Part shown: positions 52,444-62,852 of the stretch, in pieces | Layout: every line of letters begins with the position of its first letter | Position numbering within the stretch: position 1 is the first letter of the stretch | Origin: Apiospora phragmitis | Taxonomy: Eukaryota; Ascomycota; Sordariomycetes; Amphisphaeriales; Apiosporaceae | Direction: 5' to 3' | DNA: 64,000 nt | NCBI GenBank assembly: GCA_038363925.1 | Contig: JAQQWL010000005.1 | Location: 4,030,001-4,094,000, forward strand | Translations under genes and position numbers: made by a program | The notes under the pieces: model-generated | What the model was told of the DNA's origin: nothing | The model's database searches: none | The model's input: only the letters and a program-made list of their open reading frames with translations

Positions 52444-53525
52444 GACGGTGGGTGGTTTGTAGTTCAGAGTAGCACGCCCCGGCCGAAGAAGGCTCGTGAG
52501 AGATAATTTGTCCTTGATTCAGGGTTCGTTCGAATAAGATAAAGCCTGTACGGTAGGCTAGAGTCACAGTCTCTTCGACACGATGAGTTTAGAAGGTTGA
52601 GGGGAGTGGCACATCTAAATGAGAATCAACAGCTAAAGGGAGGATATCTAAGTAGTAATACGTGTGCATTACCTCGTCAATAAAGCAAGAACATCTTCCT
52701 TTAAACCTGCCCAACCCCTCGTTACAGCGCGGCTACGCTTAATGACTGTTGTGCGGGCATGCGGCTCGCTTAGGCACGACAAAACTGTAAGAGCACATGG
52801 TCCCGATGCAAGCGACCCAACCGAGATCAAACGACCGAGGAGCGGGCGACCGACATGTGGAAAATATTGGGGAATCAGGGAGGTAAGAAAGTCGTGAAGC
52901 CAATCAGGCCATTGGAAGAGTCAATCTGCCTTTTTGGCACCTGCAAGTTATCCCTAGGGGTCGTCCCTTGTTGGTTATGCGATGAAATTGTCGTCAGCGG
53001 AAAAAGGGGGCAATCCTACAGGCCACCCGACACAATGGTTCGATTCACGCGGCATCAGTGGGTTCTGGAGGGGGGTTTGCCCAACCAACCCAGCTTAACC
53101 TGCATGCGTGCGCAGTACGCGAGGCATGGCAAGAATGGTAAGATTCTCTCCTTATCCATACATGAGCACGTGAAGAAAGAAAGATGGTGAGACATTTGAT
53201 GAGGATATCGCTTCTAACAAATGCTTTGTGTCTGTCCCAAACAAATCTGACTCGCCTGAATCATAAGCTTATAGATGACCTGAAGTCTGACCAGCGTACC
53301 CAGAATAATTGCTGCTCAATTTGTCATCTTAGAGAAGTAGTACTGACAGGATTCTAATCGCCTTGGATTCGCCCCCGCACCGGGTTACCGGGTGGTGGGG
53401 GGAGATTGCATCGCACAGCAAGGGCGTATGTAGTCTAGAACAACACACTGTGTGTTACAAGGGTGGCATGAATCCGGCATTTCAATGCCGCTGCAGAAGA
53501 AAGTTGATCAGAAGCAAGCCCCAGA
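52444..53525. other. Intergenic region, no gene seen
   Basis: A spacer of about 1.1 kb between two minus-strand genes: the promoter side of the methyltransferase and the 3' side of the M24 gene. ORFs are short and without motifs. Confidence 0.5.
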
Positions 53526-55076
53526 TCAGAGCTCGCCGCCACCCTGGACGCGCAGCACATCCTTCTCTTTCGCGTGGACCAGGATCAGCTCCGTCTGCTG
53601 CCCGTACACCCACTCCCAGGTCTCGGTCTCGTCATTCCAGAAGACGTCTTCCTCCTGCGGGAACTTGATCGTCATGTTGCGCTCGGGGACATAGTGCTCG
53701 GCGTAGAGCTCGATGCTGTAGTACGTGTTCTTCAGCAGGGGCAGCTCGCCGATGACGGGCACGCCGTCCTGGAGGTTGGTCATGCCTATTGAGTTGAGTT
53801 GGTAAGCTACCATTGCGTCTGTCTTTGGCAACAGCCGCGGCGATGAGGTGTGTCAAAGAAAGAAAGAAAGAAACGAGTATGCTTGCATGCACATACCAAT
53901 GACGGTCCCGGCGCTGTGCCCCCACTCCCCCGTCGCGTGGCAGTAGATCTTGCCCTCGATGCCCTCGGCGCGCGCCTGCTCCAGCGCCCGCCGCAGGATC
54001 TCGTCGCCCGTCCGGCCGATCGCCATGTGGCTCACGACGATGTCCTGCAGCCGGTTGACCTTCTTCAGTCCCTCAGTGATGCTCGCCGGCACGTCGGCCG
54101 CCGTCTCGCCCGGGCGCAGCACGAAACCCAGGTGCTGCGTGTCCGTGTTGAGGCCCAGCGCGGTGACGCCGAAGTCGGTGTGGAGGATGTCGCCGTAGCT
54201 GATCTGGTGGTCGGGCGCCCGGGGATCGTCCATCATCATCACCGCCTGTCCCCGCGTCTTCCTTCTCGTTGACGCTGCTGGGAGGTCCGTCTTGCCGAGG
54301 ATGTAGACGCTGGGCTGGAACCAGGTCGTGTAGTTGAGCGCCTGCAGCTTCTCGCGCATCCACCACTCCACGTCCCACGCCGTCGTCTCCCCCGGCACGA
54401 TGACGTCCCCGCTGAACCCCTCCTCGGTGACAGCCCAGGCCGTCTCCATCAGCTTGCGGTACCACGGTAGCCGCCCCGGCACCATGGTCGCGACGACCTC
54501 AACGGCCAGCATGGGCTCGAGCACGAAGCGGCCGGCCCACTCGGGACCCAGGGCCTCGGCGATGGTGTCGCGCTCGCCCGCATGCAGCCCGCCCGCGAAG
54601 GCGAGCTCGGGCGCCGTGTTGAGCGCGAGGCGGGCCGGCTGATGCGCGTCCAGGATCTGCTTGAGCTCCTTCCAGACCAGGTCCGTGTTGTCGACCCAGG
54701 TGTACGAGTGGGCGCCCTCGGCGGTGACATTGGCCAGGAAGAGCTGCGTGGTCCGCCGGCGGGCGGAGAACTGCGTGGCCTCCTTCAGGGCCCAGAAGAC
54801 CGTGTCCTCGGCATACTCACGCTGACTTATCTGTTTGTGTGAGGATGTGATGTGATCAGTTTTCTGCTGTGTTGGATGAAGGAAAGGAACTTCAACCAAC
54901 CAGCCACGCATCCACTCCGTACTTGCGCAGGATCCGGGGATCAATCCCTTGCGCTTGTCTGTCCAACCGTCGACAATCTTGGCCTGGTCGCGCAGCGAAG
55001 GCAAGGTTTGGACCTTGGGAGATTTGTGAGGATTCGTTCCTGCCACTGCGGATTGCACCATCAAGGCAATGCCCAT
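53526..55076 (-). CDS. M24-family metallopeptidase (Xaa-Pro aminopeptidase/creatinase-like), three exons, one frame break
   Basis: The pita-bread fold family cleaves N-terminal residues before proline or related amide bonds using two metal ions. The N-terminal creatinase-like domain includes YGVDAWL, then SQREYAEDTVFW and FSARRRTTQLFLAN. The catalytic domain shows the ligand segments DILHTDFGV and NTDTQH, GEWGHSAGTVIG (His ligand), and Glu-containing strands near the C-terminus (YYSIELYAEHYVP and QQTELILV). Introns: 54831-54900 (donor GTTGGT, weaker) and 53786-53896 (GTATGT). Just before the first intron, at a C4 run (about 54945), one base seems to be missing: the read-through frame gives nonsense while the adjacent frame gives ILRKYGVDAWL. 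Corrected length is 456 residues. A short hydrophobic N-terminus could be a weak signal. The exact substrate cannot be assigned. Confidence 0.87.
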
Positions 55077-57723
55077 GGCGATGAGAATACTACCCGCATC
55101 CTGTCAACGCGGCGGCGTACCCCGGTCCTGTCGCGCTCTGTCTGCGGCCCGAAAGTGAGATGCCAGAAGCCGCGGGTGGCTAACAGTTCATGCAATTGAT
55201 CCTCCGATCCTACAACTTTTTCAATAGTACAGTAAGTTCAGGTAACGAGCGATTGCACCTAGCTGGTTGAGGTAGGTTCGTTTGTACACAGCAAAGTTCG
55301 GTCCAGAGCATGGCTGCAATCCCAAGCACTACCCCAGGCGTGCTTTTCGTCTTACGACCTGCCCCATTAGGCATGGCCGCCCCTGAACGGGCCCTGACTC
55401 AAGAACCGTGCGAGCACAAGTGCGAAGGAGTCATGACGATGATCAAATCTTCTCAACAACTAACAAGTCAAAGAACCCAAAATGGCAAGGCAAATGATCT
55501 CTACTGGTATGCCTACTGGTCACCGAAAGCTTCGATATTCATCCCCTCACGCAGCGCTTGACGTCGGCTCGTATTTGGGCGGCTGTCCGTCGAGTTTCGG
55601 GCAAAACGACATGATTTCCCTTTTCGTCGCTTCGGCTGCGCAATCCCTCTCAGCAGCACCACGTGCCCCCTGGTTGTGTGTCATCAGCGTTCTCGCAAGT
55701 CGGTAAGAACCTCAGCGCGGAGGGCGCCGTTCCCGGGCTGACGGCGACCTGGTCTAAAATAGATCACTTATCATCAGGATCAATTGAATGGCACTCTGGA
55801 GCCTGACGAGCGGGGATTTCGGTGATCAAAGACGGTGCTTGGCTGCCCCTAACCCCTGATCTGCTTATAACACCCCCCCTATATCTGACTGTGCTTTTCT
55901 TTTTGGTCTGCTGCCTCAGTACTTGGCCCCCATCCGGTGCCAATTCAGCCCTACAAGACCAAGTACGACATTACCCCACCAGTTGTCACACACGAACACA
56001 TGGCGCAGATACTGGATACCCCAAAAACGCCCTTCAATGCTTACCAGGTCCGCCCAGGACCTTCTGACGTCACACTCGACAATCCTGTTCATAGAACAGC
56101 AATAGAAAGTGCCCGAGGCGCTGCTCAGCTGGCTACCCTGGCTGTGGCAGGGTTGATATCTCGCCCGGGACGAGATGGTGCCGTCGCCTCTTCTCGTATA
56201 AGCGGGAAGAGGCCCCGGAAACCGAACCCCCTTACAGCCTGCAGACAATGTGAACCCAGGCTGGCGGAGACGCGCAAAAAGATCCCGGCTGGAATCGTTA
56301 ACAACCATCGGTTGTTTTCTAGCCTCATTTCCTCCATGATCACAAGACCTCGTTTTGTTGACGAGCGGACAGGACACGTCTGACGCATAACATAGCCTCC
56401 ATGCAAACTCCCTGCGCCATCAATCCAGTGACTAACCAGCACTGCATTCCAAATCTTGGGCCACCCATGTGGCTTAATTTCCGGGCTGCGACAGCAGCTG
56501 CACGTGTATCCCGCGTCCTTGCATACACGCAAACCGTCCCGAACTCCCAGGTCGCTTTGAGGCTACGTCAATCTCAATCTGCAACCAGGGGTAAATGCAG
56601 CAGCCTGCCGCCGATTATACGAGATCTGCATCGATGACAGCGGGTACCCATCATTCCCTACGTACTATCTAATTACCATCAATGACTGAGATTTTGCGTC
56701 TGCCATGCAAAGGCTCAGCGTGGCGGGTTGCCCCTGGACTCAGCAGAGATATTCGGCACTTGAACAACACAAATTCAGCTTCGGTGTCGGGTAATTGTCA
56801 GCATCGTCTTTCGCCAACAGGTGCACCTACTACACCGTATCCCGCACCCCAAAAAAGAAACTTGATGGCCCAATTGGCTGGGTCCCAGATGAGTTGTTCT
56901 TTCGTACGCGGATGGCAATGCCCTTGATACATATTGAGAGTTGCGGTGATTTTGACCGGCACACTCTATTATACGACCCGCTATGTTACTATATAGACTG
57001 GACGAAGGGTTTCAGTCAGTATGGGTTCAACTGTTCTGAACATCCAATGCCTGCTTACTTAATCCGGGAAAGACGCCTAGTGAGAACTAGCGCGCAGCCA
57101 CGATAATAATAGGGACAAGGTGTTTGACCCCCAACTGGGCGGCACCCTTTTCCCGTATGCGTATGGGCTGCAAGCCTGCAACCCGCTTACACCAGTCTCC
57201 CTAAGCTACTTATGCTGACAGTTTGCTTGTTTGTCACCCATCGCGTGAGGCACTGCACAGCCAGTCACACCGAACAGGACCAAAGCGACTTCTTAGTCGT
57301 CAGCTTATCAGGCATCACGAGGAGTGTTGGAACGGAAATAGTACCCTATTCGGGGCTCAACCAATAAAGGCTGCCTAACAGCAAACCCACGCTGATCCAG
57401 GGGGGGATTGGCACGTAACCTGTATAACCACAACTAAACCCATCTACCTACTTGGATTATCGTTGCGATGCATCCTTCTGCTGGTAGTATATGAACTTGC
57501 AATGTCTCCTTATATTAACGGGCTTTCTTTCCGGCATTGCTACTCTTATAAATCAAACATGAATATCAGCCAGACTCTGGACTACTGGATCGATTCGAAA
57601 CAGACACACTCGGTAGCCAAAGTCCTGTTTGACCCCTACTCCCTAGGGAAACTCTCACTCTCTGTTATATATCGTCTCAAAACTGCCTTGACCAAACTGT
57701 ATACCCCCGCCGCCACCACCAAT
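55077..57723. other. 2.6-kb divergent region with uncertain ORF fragments
   Basis: Between the M24 and terpene-synthase genes. Two ORFs have some protein-like character but no motif: 55937-56383, and 56795-57106, where the part after an acceptor-like CAACAG at about 56820 reads smoothly for about 85 residues. They could be exon relics of a decayed gene. I do not call them as genes. Confidence 0.4.
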
Positions 57724-59002
57724 ATGGAAGCAGACGAAATCACCAGGGTCTACAGTGGCCTGGAGGGAAAGACACTGCGCCTGCCAGATCTCCGACCCGT
57801 ATATGCAGGATGGGCAGCAGGCCGCAACAAGTACTACGGCCGGCTCTTGCCCGTCATCAATGACTACATCGACAAGTATATCGATGATGAGAAATTCGGC
57901 AAGAAGCTCAAAGCCATCGATCTGGCGGCCTTTACCTCGGTGTGAGTGATGATGACTTCGAAGCCTTACTTGAAACAGGAGTGGAATCTTGGAAAAGCTA
58001 ACATGGTTGTGTAAAAAAGCATCTATCCAGACGCAGAATGGGAGAGGCTGATGACAATGGGTATCCTGTGTTTCTTCCTCTTCGCATTCGATGACATGAT
58101 CGACAAGGAGATTGATCCTGATGTGTTGGACTTCGCCTCCGACATCGACTCCGCCGACCAGTTCCGGGACGACACAGCGCTCTATATCAGAAACCAGCTC
58201 GAGACAGCCAAGAGCAGGAGAGGAAGCATCCTTTCCCCTCAAACTCCAGCCCAAACACAGCAGCTGCCTCACCACAAACTCCTCCAGAGCTTCGCCCACG
58301 TCGCCCACGCCTGCACCGCGGCCGACCCGGCCCAGGTCAACCGCGACCTGCTGGCCCAGGACCTCGAGGATTTCTTCCTCTCCAACGGCCCGGAGCAAAA
58401 GTTCCGGCTTAGCGGCAAGCTGGCGACGATTAAGGAGTACTGGGACTTCCGCCACGGCACGGGCGCCGTCTTCATCTTCGCCGACCTGGCGCAGTACATG
58501 GCCGGCACCCGCCTGCCGCCCGCGCTGACCTGGTGCGAGGAGGTCCGGGCCATGCGGTTCGAGATGAGCCTGCAGCCGATCCTGTGTAACGACTTGTTCT
58601 CCCTCAAGAAAGAAATGGTGAGTCCTCCTCCTGAGCCTGACCCCCCTCTTTAGTCATCGTAGCTTGCTGCTGACACAAGCGATCCACTACTTATAGCGCG
58701 AGGGCACGGCGAGCAACCTCGTCCCCATCACCATCCACGAGAAGGGCGACTCGCTCGAGTCGGCCGTGGACCAGGTCGTGGACCAGATGTACGCGTCGGC
58801 GGAGCGCTTCGAGGCCGCGGCGGCGTCCTGCGCGCCCAGTCTCGACAGCACTACGGCGAGGGCGAGCGGGCGGAGCTGGAGCGCTTCATCGCCGCCTTCG
58901 AGTCGTTCCAGACCGGCTGCTTCCGCTTCTACATGGAGTCGCGGCGGTTTGGGATACTGCAGTACAGGCGGGGAGGACGGCAGTTTCGACATCCCGTTGT
59001 GA
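57724..59002 (+). CDS. Class I terpene synthase (sesquiterpene-synthase-like), three exons, two frame changes in the last exon
   Basis: Such enzymes ionise a prenyl diphosphate with Mg2+ and cyclise it. From the ATG at 57724 the product opens with GKTLRLPDLRPVYAGWAA, typical of the family. Introns are 57942-58019 and 58618-58696, both canonical. The aspartate-rich motif DDMID is at residues 97-101. The second metal motif NDLFSLKKE is at residues 263-271, so both Mg2+ sites are intact. In exon 3 the frame moves near 58835 (GCGCGCCC) and returns near 58960 (GGGG). Between them the other frame reads FQTGCFRFYMESRRFGILQY, the family's C-terminal helix, and the end EDGSFDIPL then stop is again in the first frame. 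Total is about 373 residues. An upstream in-frame ATG at 57559 would add 55 residues that look less family-like. The product terpene is not predictable. Confidence 0.9.
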
Positions 59003-59768
59003 GATTTGTCGATGGTCTGATTGACCTTGGATACTGCGGCTGGTGTACTATTATTAGTTGTGGTGATCGAGGGTCTTGTGAATAATGTTTCGATCTATGG
59101 TTTCGTTCTAAGGAGTTGTACATATGTAACTAAGTAGTTGTAAGCATAGACCATGTATTATAGACGCCAATAACCATGTCCTTGGAAGAGCAAACGATGA
59201 GAAGAGATCCAGTTACGCATGACAGTAAACAGGTAAGTAGACCAGTGATATCATGAGACAGTCGTAGTAACGATGATGAAGATAAAGGCAATATGCATTG
59301 TCTATCTACGCCAGCGGGTGGCAGAAGCCCTGATGGCTCAGTGCCTTGTAAAGGCTTGCACAGTGCAGTAGGCTTTCCATATGTGGAGGCATACCGGAAA
59401 CCAACGGATCGTGAGTACAACTCATCTTGATCAAAGGATGCTTCGGAGGTTAAGGCTGATCTTGTCTCGGCGAGAGGCAAATTGTTACCTCGATCGGTGC
59501 CACCAAGTTTGTGAACCAGTGCTCGCAGAACCAGCCCGGCTTGAAGCTTAAAGCCGGTGGGTAGGGTCAAGATTTGTTGACCACGAAGCTTTTGGCATTC
59601 TCATAGGAACTATGCCGTCTGATCCGTGATCTCTGCCGGTGTATGTCGTAATATCGTGTTGATTCGTAGCAGCAGCAAAGTGAAGTGGTGTTCACGTCGA
59701 TACCATGCTCGTTCATTCGTAATAAGGGGCGAAGCCCCGCGTGATTGATGATATGGCCGACATGCCGG
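59003..59768. other. Intergenic region, no gene seen
   Basis: 766 nt between the convergent 3' ends of the terpene synthase and the small secreted peptide gene. No motif or repeat of note. Confidence 0.5.
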
Positions 59769-59979
59769 CTAGACACCGCCATCCATCGCGGCAAACTCTT
59801 GCTTTGCCGAATCTGGTGTGCGGCTCTGGATGGGCAAGACTAGGTTAGCCCGATCTTGTCGTTACGGGCTTTATCTCATGTGAGCTTACCTTGACGTATT
59901 GACCATAGCCGTCCAGAGGTGCGGCCGAGGCGCCCAAGACGAGCATAACCGCCGCCGCGATGCTCAGTGTGATCTTCAT
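59769..59979 (-). CDS. Small secreted peptide gene, 48 residues, two exons
   Basis: Exon 1 (59979-59890) encodes 30 residues: MKITLSIAAAVMLVLGASA, a textbook signal peptide with an AxA-type cleavage site, then APLDGYGQYVK. The intron 59826-59889 is 64 nt with GTAAGC, a GCTAAC branch point and CCAG. It joins in phase 0 to exon 2, 18 codons beginning SRTPDSAKQEF and ending MDGGV before TAG at 59769. The mature peptide would be about 29 residues, without cysteines, Lys-Arg sites or repeats, so it is not an obvious pheromone or cyclic-peptide precursor. It could be an effector-like or signalling peptide, or the remnant of a longer secreted protein. Start context (ATCTTCAT on the plus strand) and canonical splicing support a real gene. 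It lies next to the terpene synthase, on the opposite strand. Confidence 0.6.
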
Positions 59980-61310
59980 AGTGATAGATATGTAAGTGAG
60001 TTTTGGTAGTGATAGATTGCTGTTGTGAGAGGTAGCAGGTGAGGCAGGTTGCTATAGTAACTAGGAAGAATATATCGTCGTCGGTCTTGGTAGTAGAAGA
60101 AGGAGAGGATAGCTCTTTTTTACTCATGGGCCGTCACCATCCGACCTTCCTGCGCCGCTCCTTATATCCACGGCTTCCGCACCCCGAAGAAGCCATTTTC
60201 ACTGTCCTTGCTTGATGATTGAATCCTCTCAACAGGAGGCCGACGCCGATCCCAACCTGAAATGGTAAAGAACCCACCTTCCCTTCACCGATATCCCTGT
60301 CGGCGCGCCTATTACGGCACAGGTGGACACTGTTCATTTCGGGCACCCACGTGAGGTTCGCCCGTTTCGATGGGCTCTGCTGCAGGGTTGTTCGTGTTAA
60401 AAATAGTAGAACAGAACCGGCCCACAGTACGCCGCAAACCATGCATCGGTGAGAGAGGCCGGAAGTGCATCGAGACTCGTTCGACTTTCTTTACTCGCCA
60501 TGGGCCCCCCAAATAGAGGGCCCGGCTCAGGCAGCCAGCAGCCAGATCCTGATTTTGCTCTCGAGTGGCACGGCCGAGAACTGTGCATGGCGTGATGGGG
60601 CGGGTTAATTAGAGGGCAATGTCACCGCCACCGCGCTGCCTGAAGAACATAGCAACAAACGTGTTTCTAAAAGTTTCAATGGCTGCTCAGCCACTCCGAA
60701 TAAACATGAAACCGTTTGAGCGAACCTTAACTTTACTAGATGGATTAACCGGGGTATACCTTTCCGCAGTATACTCGAACGATGTTTCTCCGACTCTCTA
60801 TACCTCAGGCAGTTCCTCCGAGTCATTGACTACGTAATTTGGTGCCCTCAAGCCGTTGAGTCCCGAATGGAGTACACATGGGATCTCTGTGCCGCCTGCG
60901 GCCAGGAGGTAGGGAGCATCACACAACTTGTGACATCACCCAAAAGATCCTTTGACTAGGGGGGAGGCGCTGTTCTCGCAGCACGCGCGCTGGGAATAGG
61001 ATAGCCGCGGCGCAGCACCGTCAACTTAGGCGATCTGCTGCTTCAGATAGATTAAGGAATCGTGCATCAGGGAAAGGTATATCACCGTTACATTGCAAAT
61101 GGATTCTCGAAGATCTTCTCCTATTACTACATAGCTGTTGCTATTTCTGGATGAAACAACTCTATATAACTACGACTCAGTTCGAATATCGAACATTGCT
61201 TGTTATAATTCCTCAGCAACGTCGGGTTTCGGGTGTGCTCGATGCGTTTGCCAATCCGAAGTAGACCTTACGAACCATGACAAAGCAAGCCAGCAGGGCT
61301 CAGCTCAACC
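59980..61310. other. Intergenic region, no gene seen
   Basis: About 1.3 kb upstream of the small secreted peptide and downstream of the arabinofuranosidase gene. Short ORFs without motifs. Confidence 0.5.
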
Positions 61311-62852
61311 TCACGCAAACCCAGTGGCGACAGCCCAAGTTGCATCGTCAGTGAACGAGCCCGCCGCATCAAACGTGTGCACGCCGCCGTTGCTCGCCGC
61401 GTAGCCCACGTTGTTGTAGTGGCGCAAGTACCGCGTCGGGTACCCCCACGCGCGAATCGACGACGTGTCCTGCCCGCCGCTGAGCCCGACCTGGGTGCAG
61501 AACGTGGCGTCCTCGCGGAACTGCTTGGAGCCGTCGCTGTTCGCGACCGTCAGCTCGAAGTTGTAGTGCCGCAGGTAGCTGCCCGGCGCGTCGCGGGCCT
61601 CGAACGAGAAGCACTGGCCCCCGCTGGCCGCCGCGAGCCCCGTGCGCACCATCCAGCTGGCCTGCTGTTTGAGGGCCGTGGCGCTCGACGACGAGACCAC
61701 CTGCGTGTTGACGGTGGCGCCGCTGTGCGCGAGGTACCGCGTCGTGTAGCCCGCCGTCGTGGCGCGCAGCGAGACCGAGGATCTGACCGAGAGGGCGGGC
61801 CCGCTGGTCAGGGGCGCGATGGCGTAACCCGCGGCGACGACGTCGGCCTGCACCGCGTCCTCGGTGGCGTCGGACGGGTAGCCCGTCGTCATGACGCCCT
61901 CGTAGAAGGTGCCCTGCGCGCCGACGCTGTTGTCGCCGCCGATGCCCAGCACGATGGCGCCCTCCTTGCTCATGGGGTTGTACCCGGCCGCGTTGGGGCG
62001 CGCGCCGTTGTAATACGTAGAAAGCCCGCCCGAGGCCGCGTTGGCGCCGCGGATCGCCCATTTGTTGGCGCCCCCCTTGACCACCGCGGTCAGGAAGCGG
62101 TACGAGACGGAAGGGTCGCCGGTGTTGGTCTTCGGGCTCGCGCCCGAGAACAGGCCGTTCTCCAGATCGGCCATGATCCACGGCCCGCTGCCCGCGCCGC
62201 GGCCCCAGACCGTGTTGTCGCCGAAATAGATGGTCTCCATGTGGCCGTTGCCCGTGTCGCGCGCGCTGGTCTCGGCGTTGCCATAGTCGAAGCAGCAGCC
62301 GTCGTTGTAGTGCGTCCCGTCGAGCACGGCGTACATGCCCTCGGGCTCGTCGCGCACCGCGATCCCCTTCGCGTTGTTGTTGCGGTAGCCCGTGCCCGGC
62401 GACACGAAGATGCCGTAGGCCTTTTGTCCGTTGAGCGTCACGGGCGCCCCGCCCGCCGCGGCCAGGTTGTCGTACCCGTTGGCCTCGGGGCCCTGGAACC
62501 CGCCGGGCGGCGCCTGCGTCAGGTGGTTGCCGGTGCCCGACTGGTCGTAGAGGACGCTGATCAGGCACGTCGTGCCGGCGCAGAATGTGTCCTGCGCGGC
62601 CGCGTCGGCGACGCCACCCGCCGCTCGCGGGCGGATATCGGTCGTGGCCCCGTCCGAGGCCCGCCGCACCTGGTACAGCGCGCCGCTGAAGGCGCTGTAG
62701 AGGGCACGGGTGGTGCTGTGCGCCGCGACGCAGGGGGTGCCGCCGGACGCGTAGATGTCGCAGGGCCCGGCCGTGACCAGGGAGCCGGCGGCCAGTATTA
62801 GGCTAAAGGCCAGCGCGCGGGAGCGCCCGCAGCAGTCAGATCCGGAAAACAT
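61311..62852 (-). CDS. abfB: Secreted alpha-L-arabinofuranosidase B, GH54 with CBM42
   Basis: 513 residues, intronless, frame intact. It removes arabinose side chains from arabinoxylan and arabinan outside the cell. The signal peptide covers about residues 1-28 (ALAFSLILAAGSLVTA), with the mature start at GPCDIYASGGTPCVAAHST, the family hallmark. The GH54 catalytic domain runs to about residue 345 and includes LYDQSGTGNHLTQAP, DGTHYNDGCCFDYGNAETS and GNGHMETIYFGDN. By alignment from memory with the Aspergillus enzyme (Glu221/Asp297), the nucleophile would be Glu231 in ADLENGLFSG and the acid/base Asp307 in GIGGDNS; both residues are present. The C-terminal CBM42 arabinose-binding beta-trefoil (about 350-513) shows its three repeats: TTRYLAHSG, SYLRHYNFEL and TRYLRHYNNVGY. 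Confidence 0.95.
   Translation of the reverse strand: MFSGSDCCGRSRALAFSLILAAGSLVTAGPCDIYASGGTPCVAAHSTTRALYSAFSGALYQVRRASDGATTDIRPRAAGGVADAAAQDTFCAGTTCLISVLYDQSGTGNHLTQAPPGGFQGPEANGYDNLAAAGGAPVTLNGQKAYGIFVSPGTGYRNNNAKGIAVRDEPEGMYAVLDGTHYNDGCCFDYGNAETSARDTGNGHMETIYFGDNTVWGRGAGSGPWIMADLENGLFSGASPKTNTGDPSVSYRFLTAVVKGGANKWAIRGANAASGGLSTYYNGARPNAAGYNPMSKEGAIVLGIGGDNSVGAQGTFYEGVMTTGYPSDATEDAVQADVVAAGYAIAPLTSGPALSVRSSVSLRATTAGYTTRYLAHSGATVNTQVVSSSSATALKQQASWMVRTGLAAASGGQCFSFEARDAPGSYLRHYNFELTVANSDGSKQFREDATFCTQVGLSGGQDTSSIRAWGYPTRYLRHYNNVGYAASNGGVHTFDAAGSFTDDATWAVATGFA

Noticed and set aside
61377..62801. Long plus-strand ORF of 474 codons opposite the arabinofuranosidase
   Set aside because: GC-rich antisense shadow; the minus strand is a clear GH54 enzyme.
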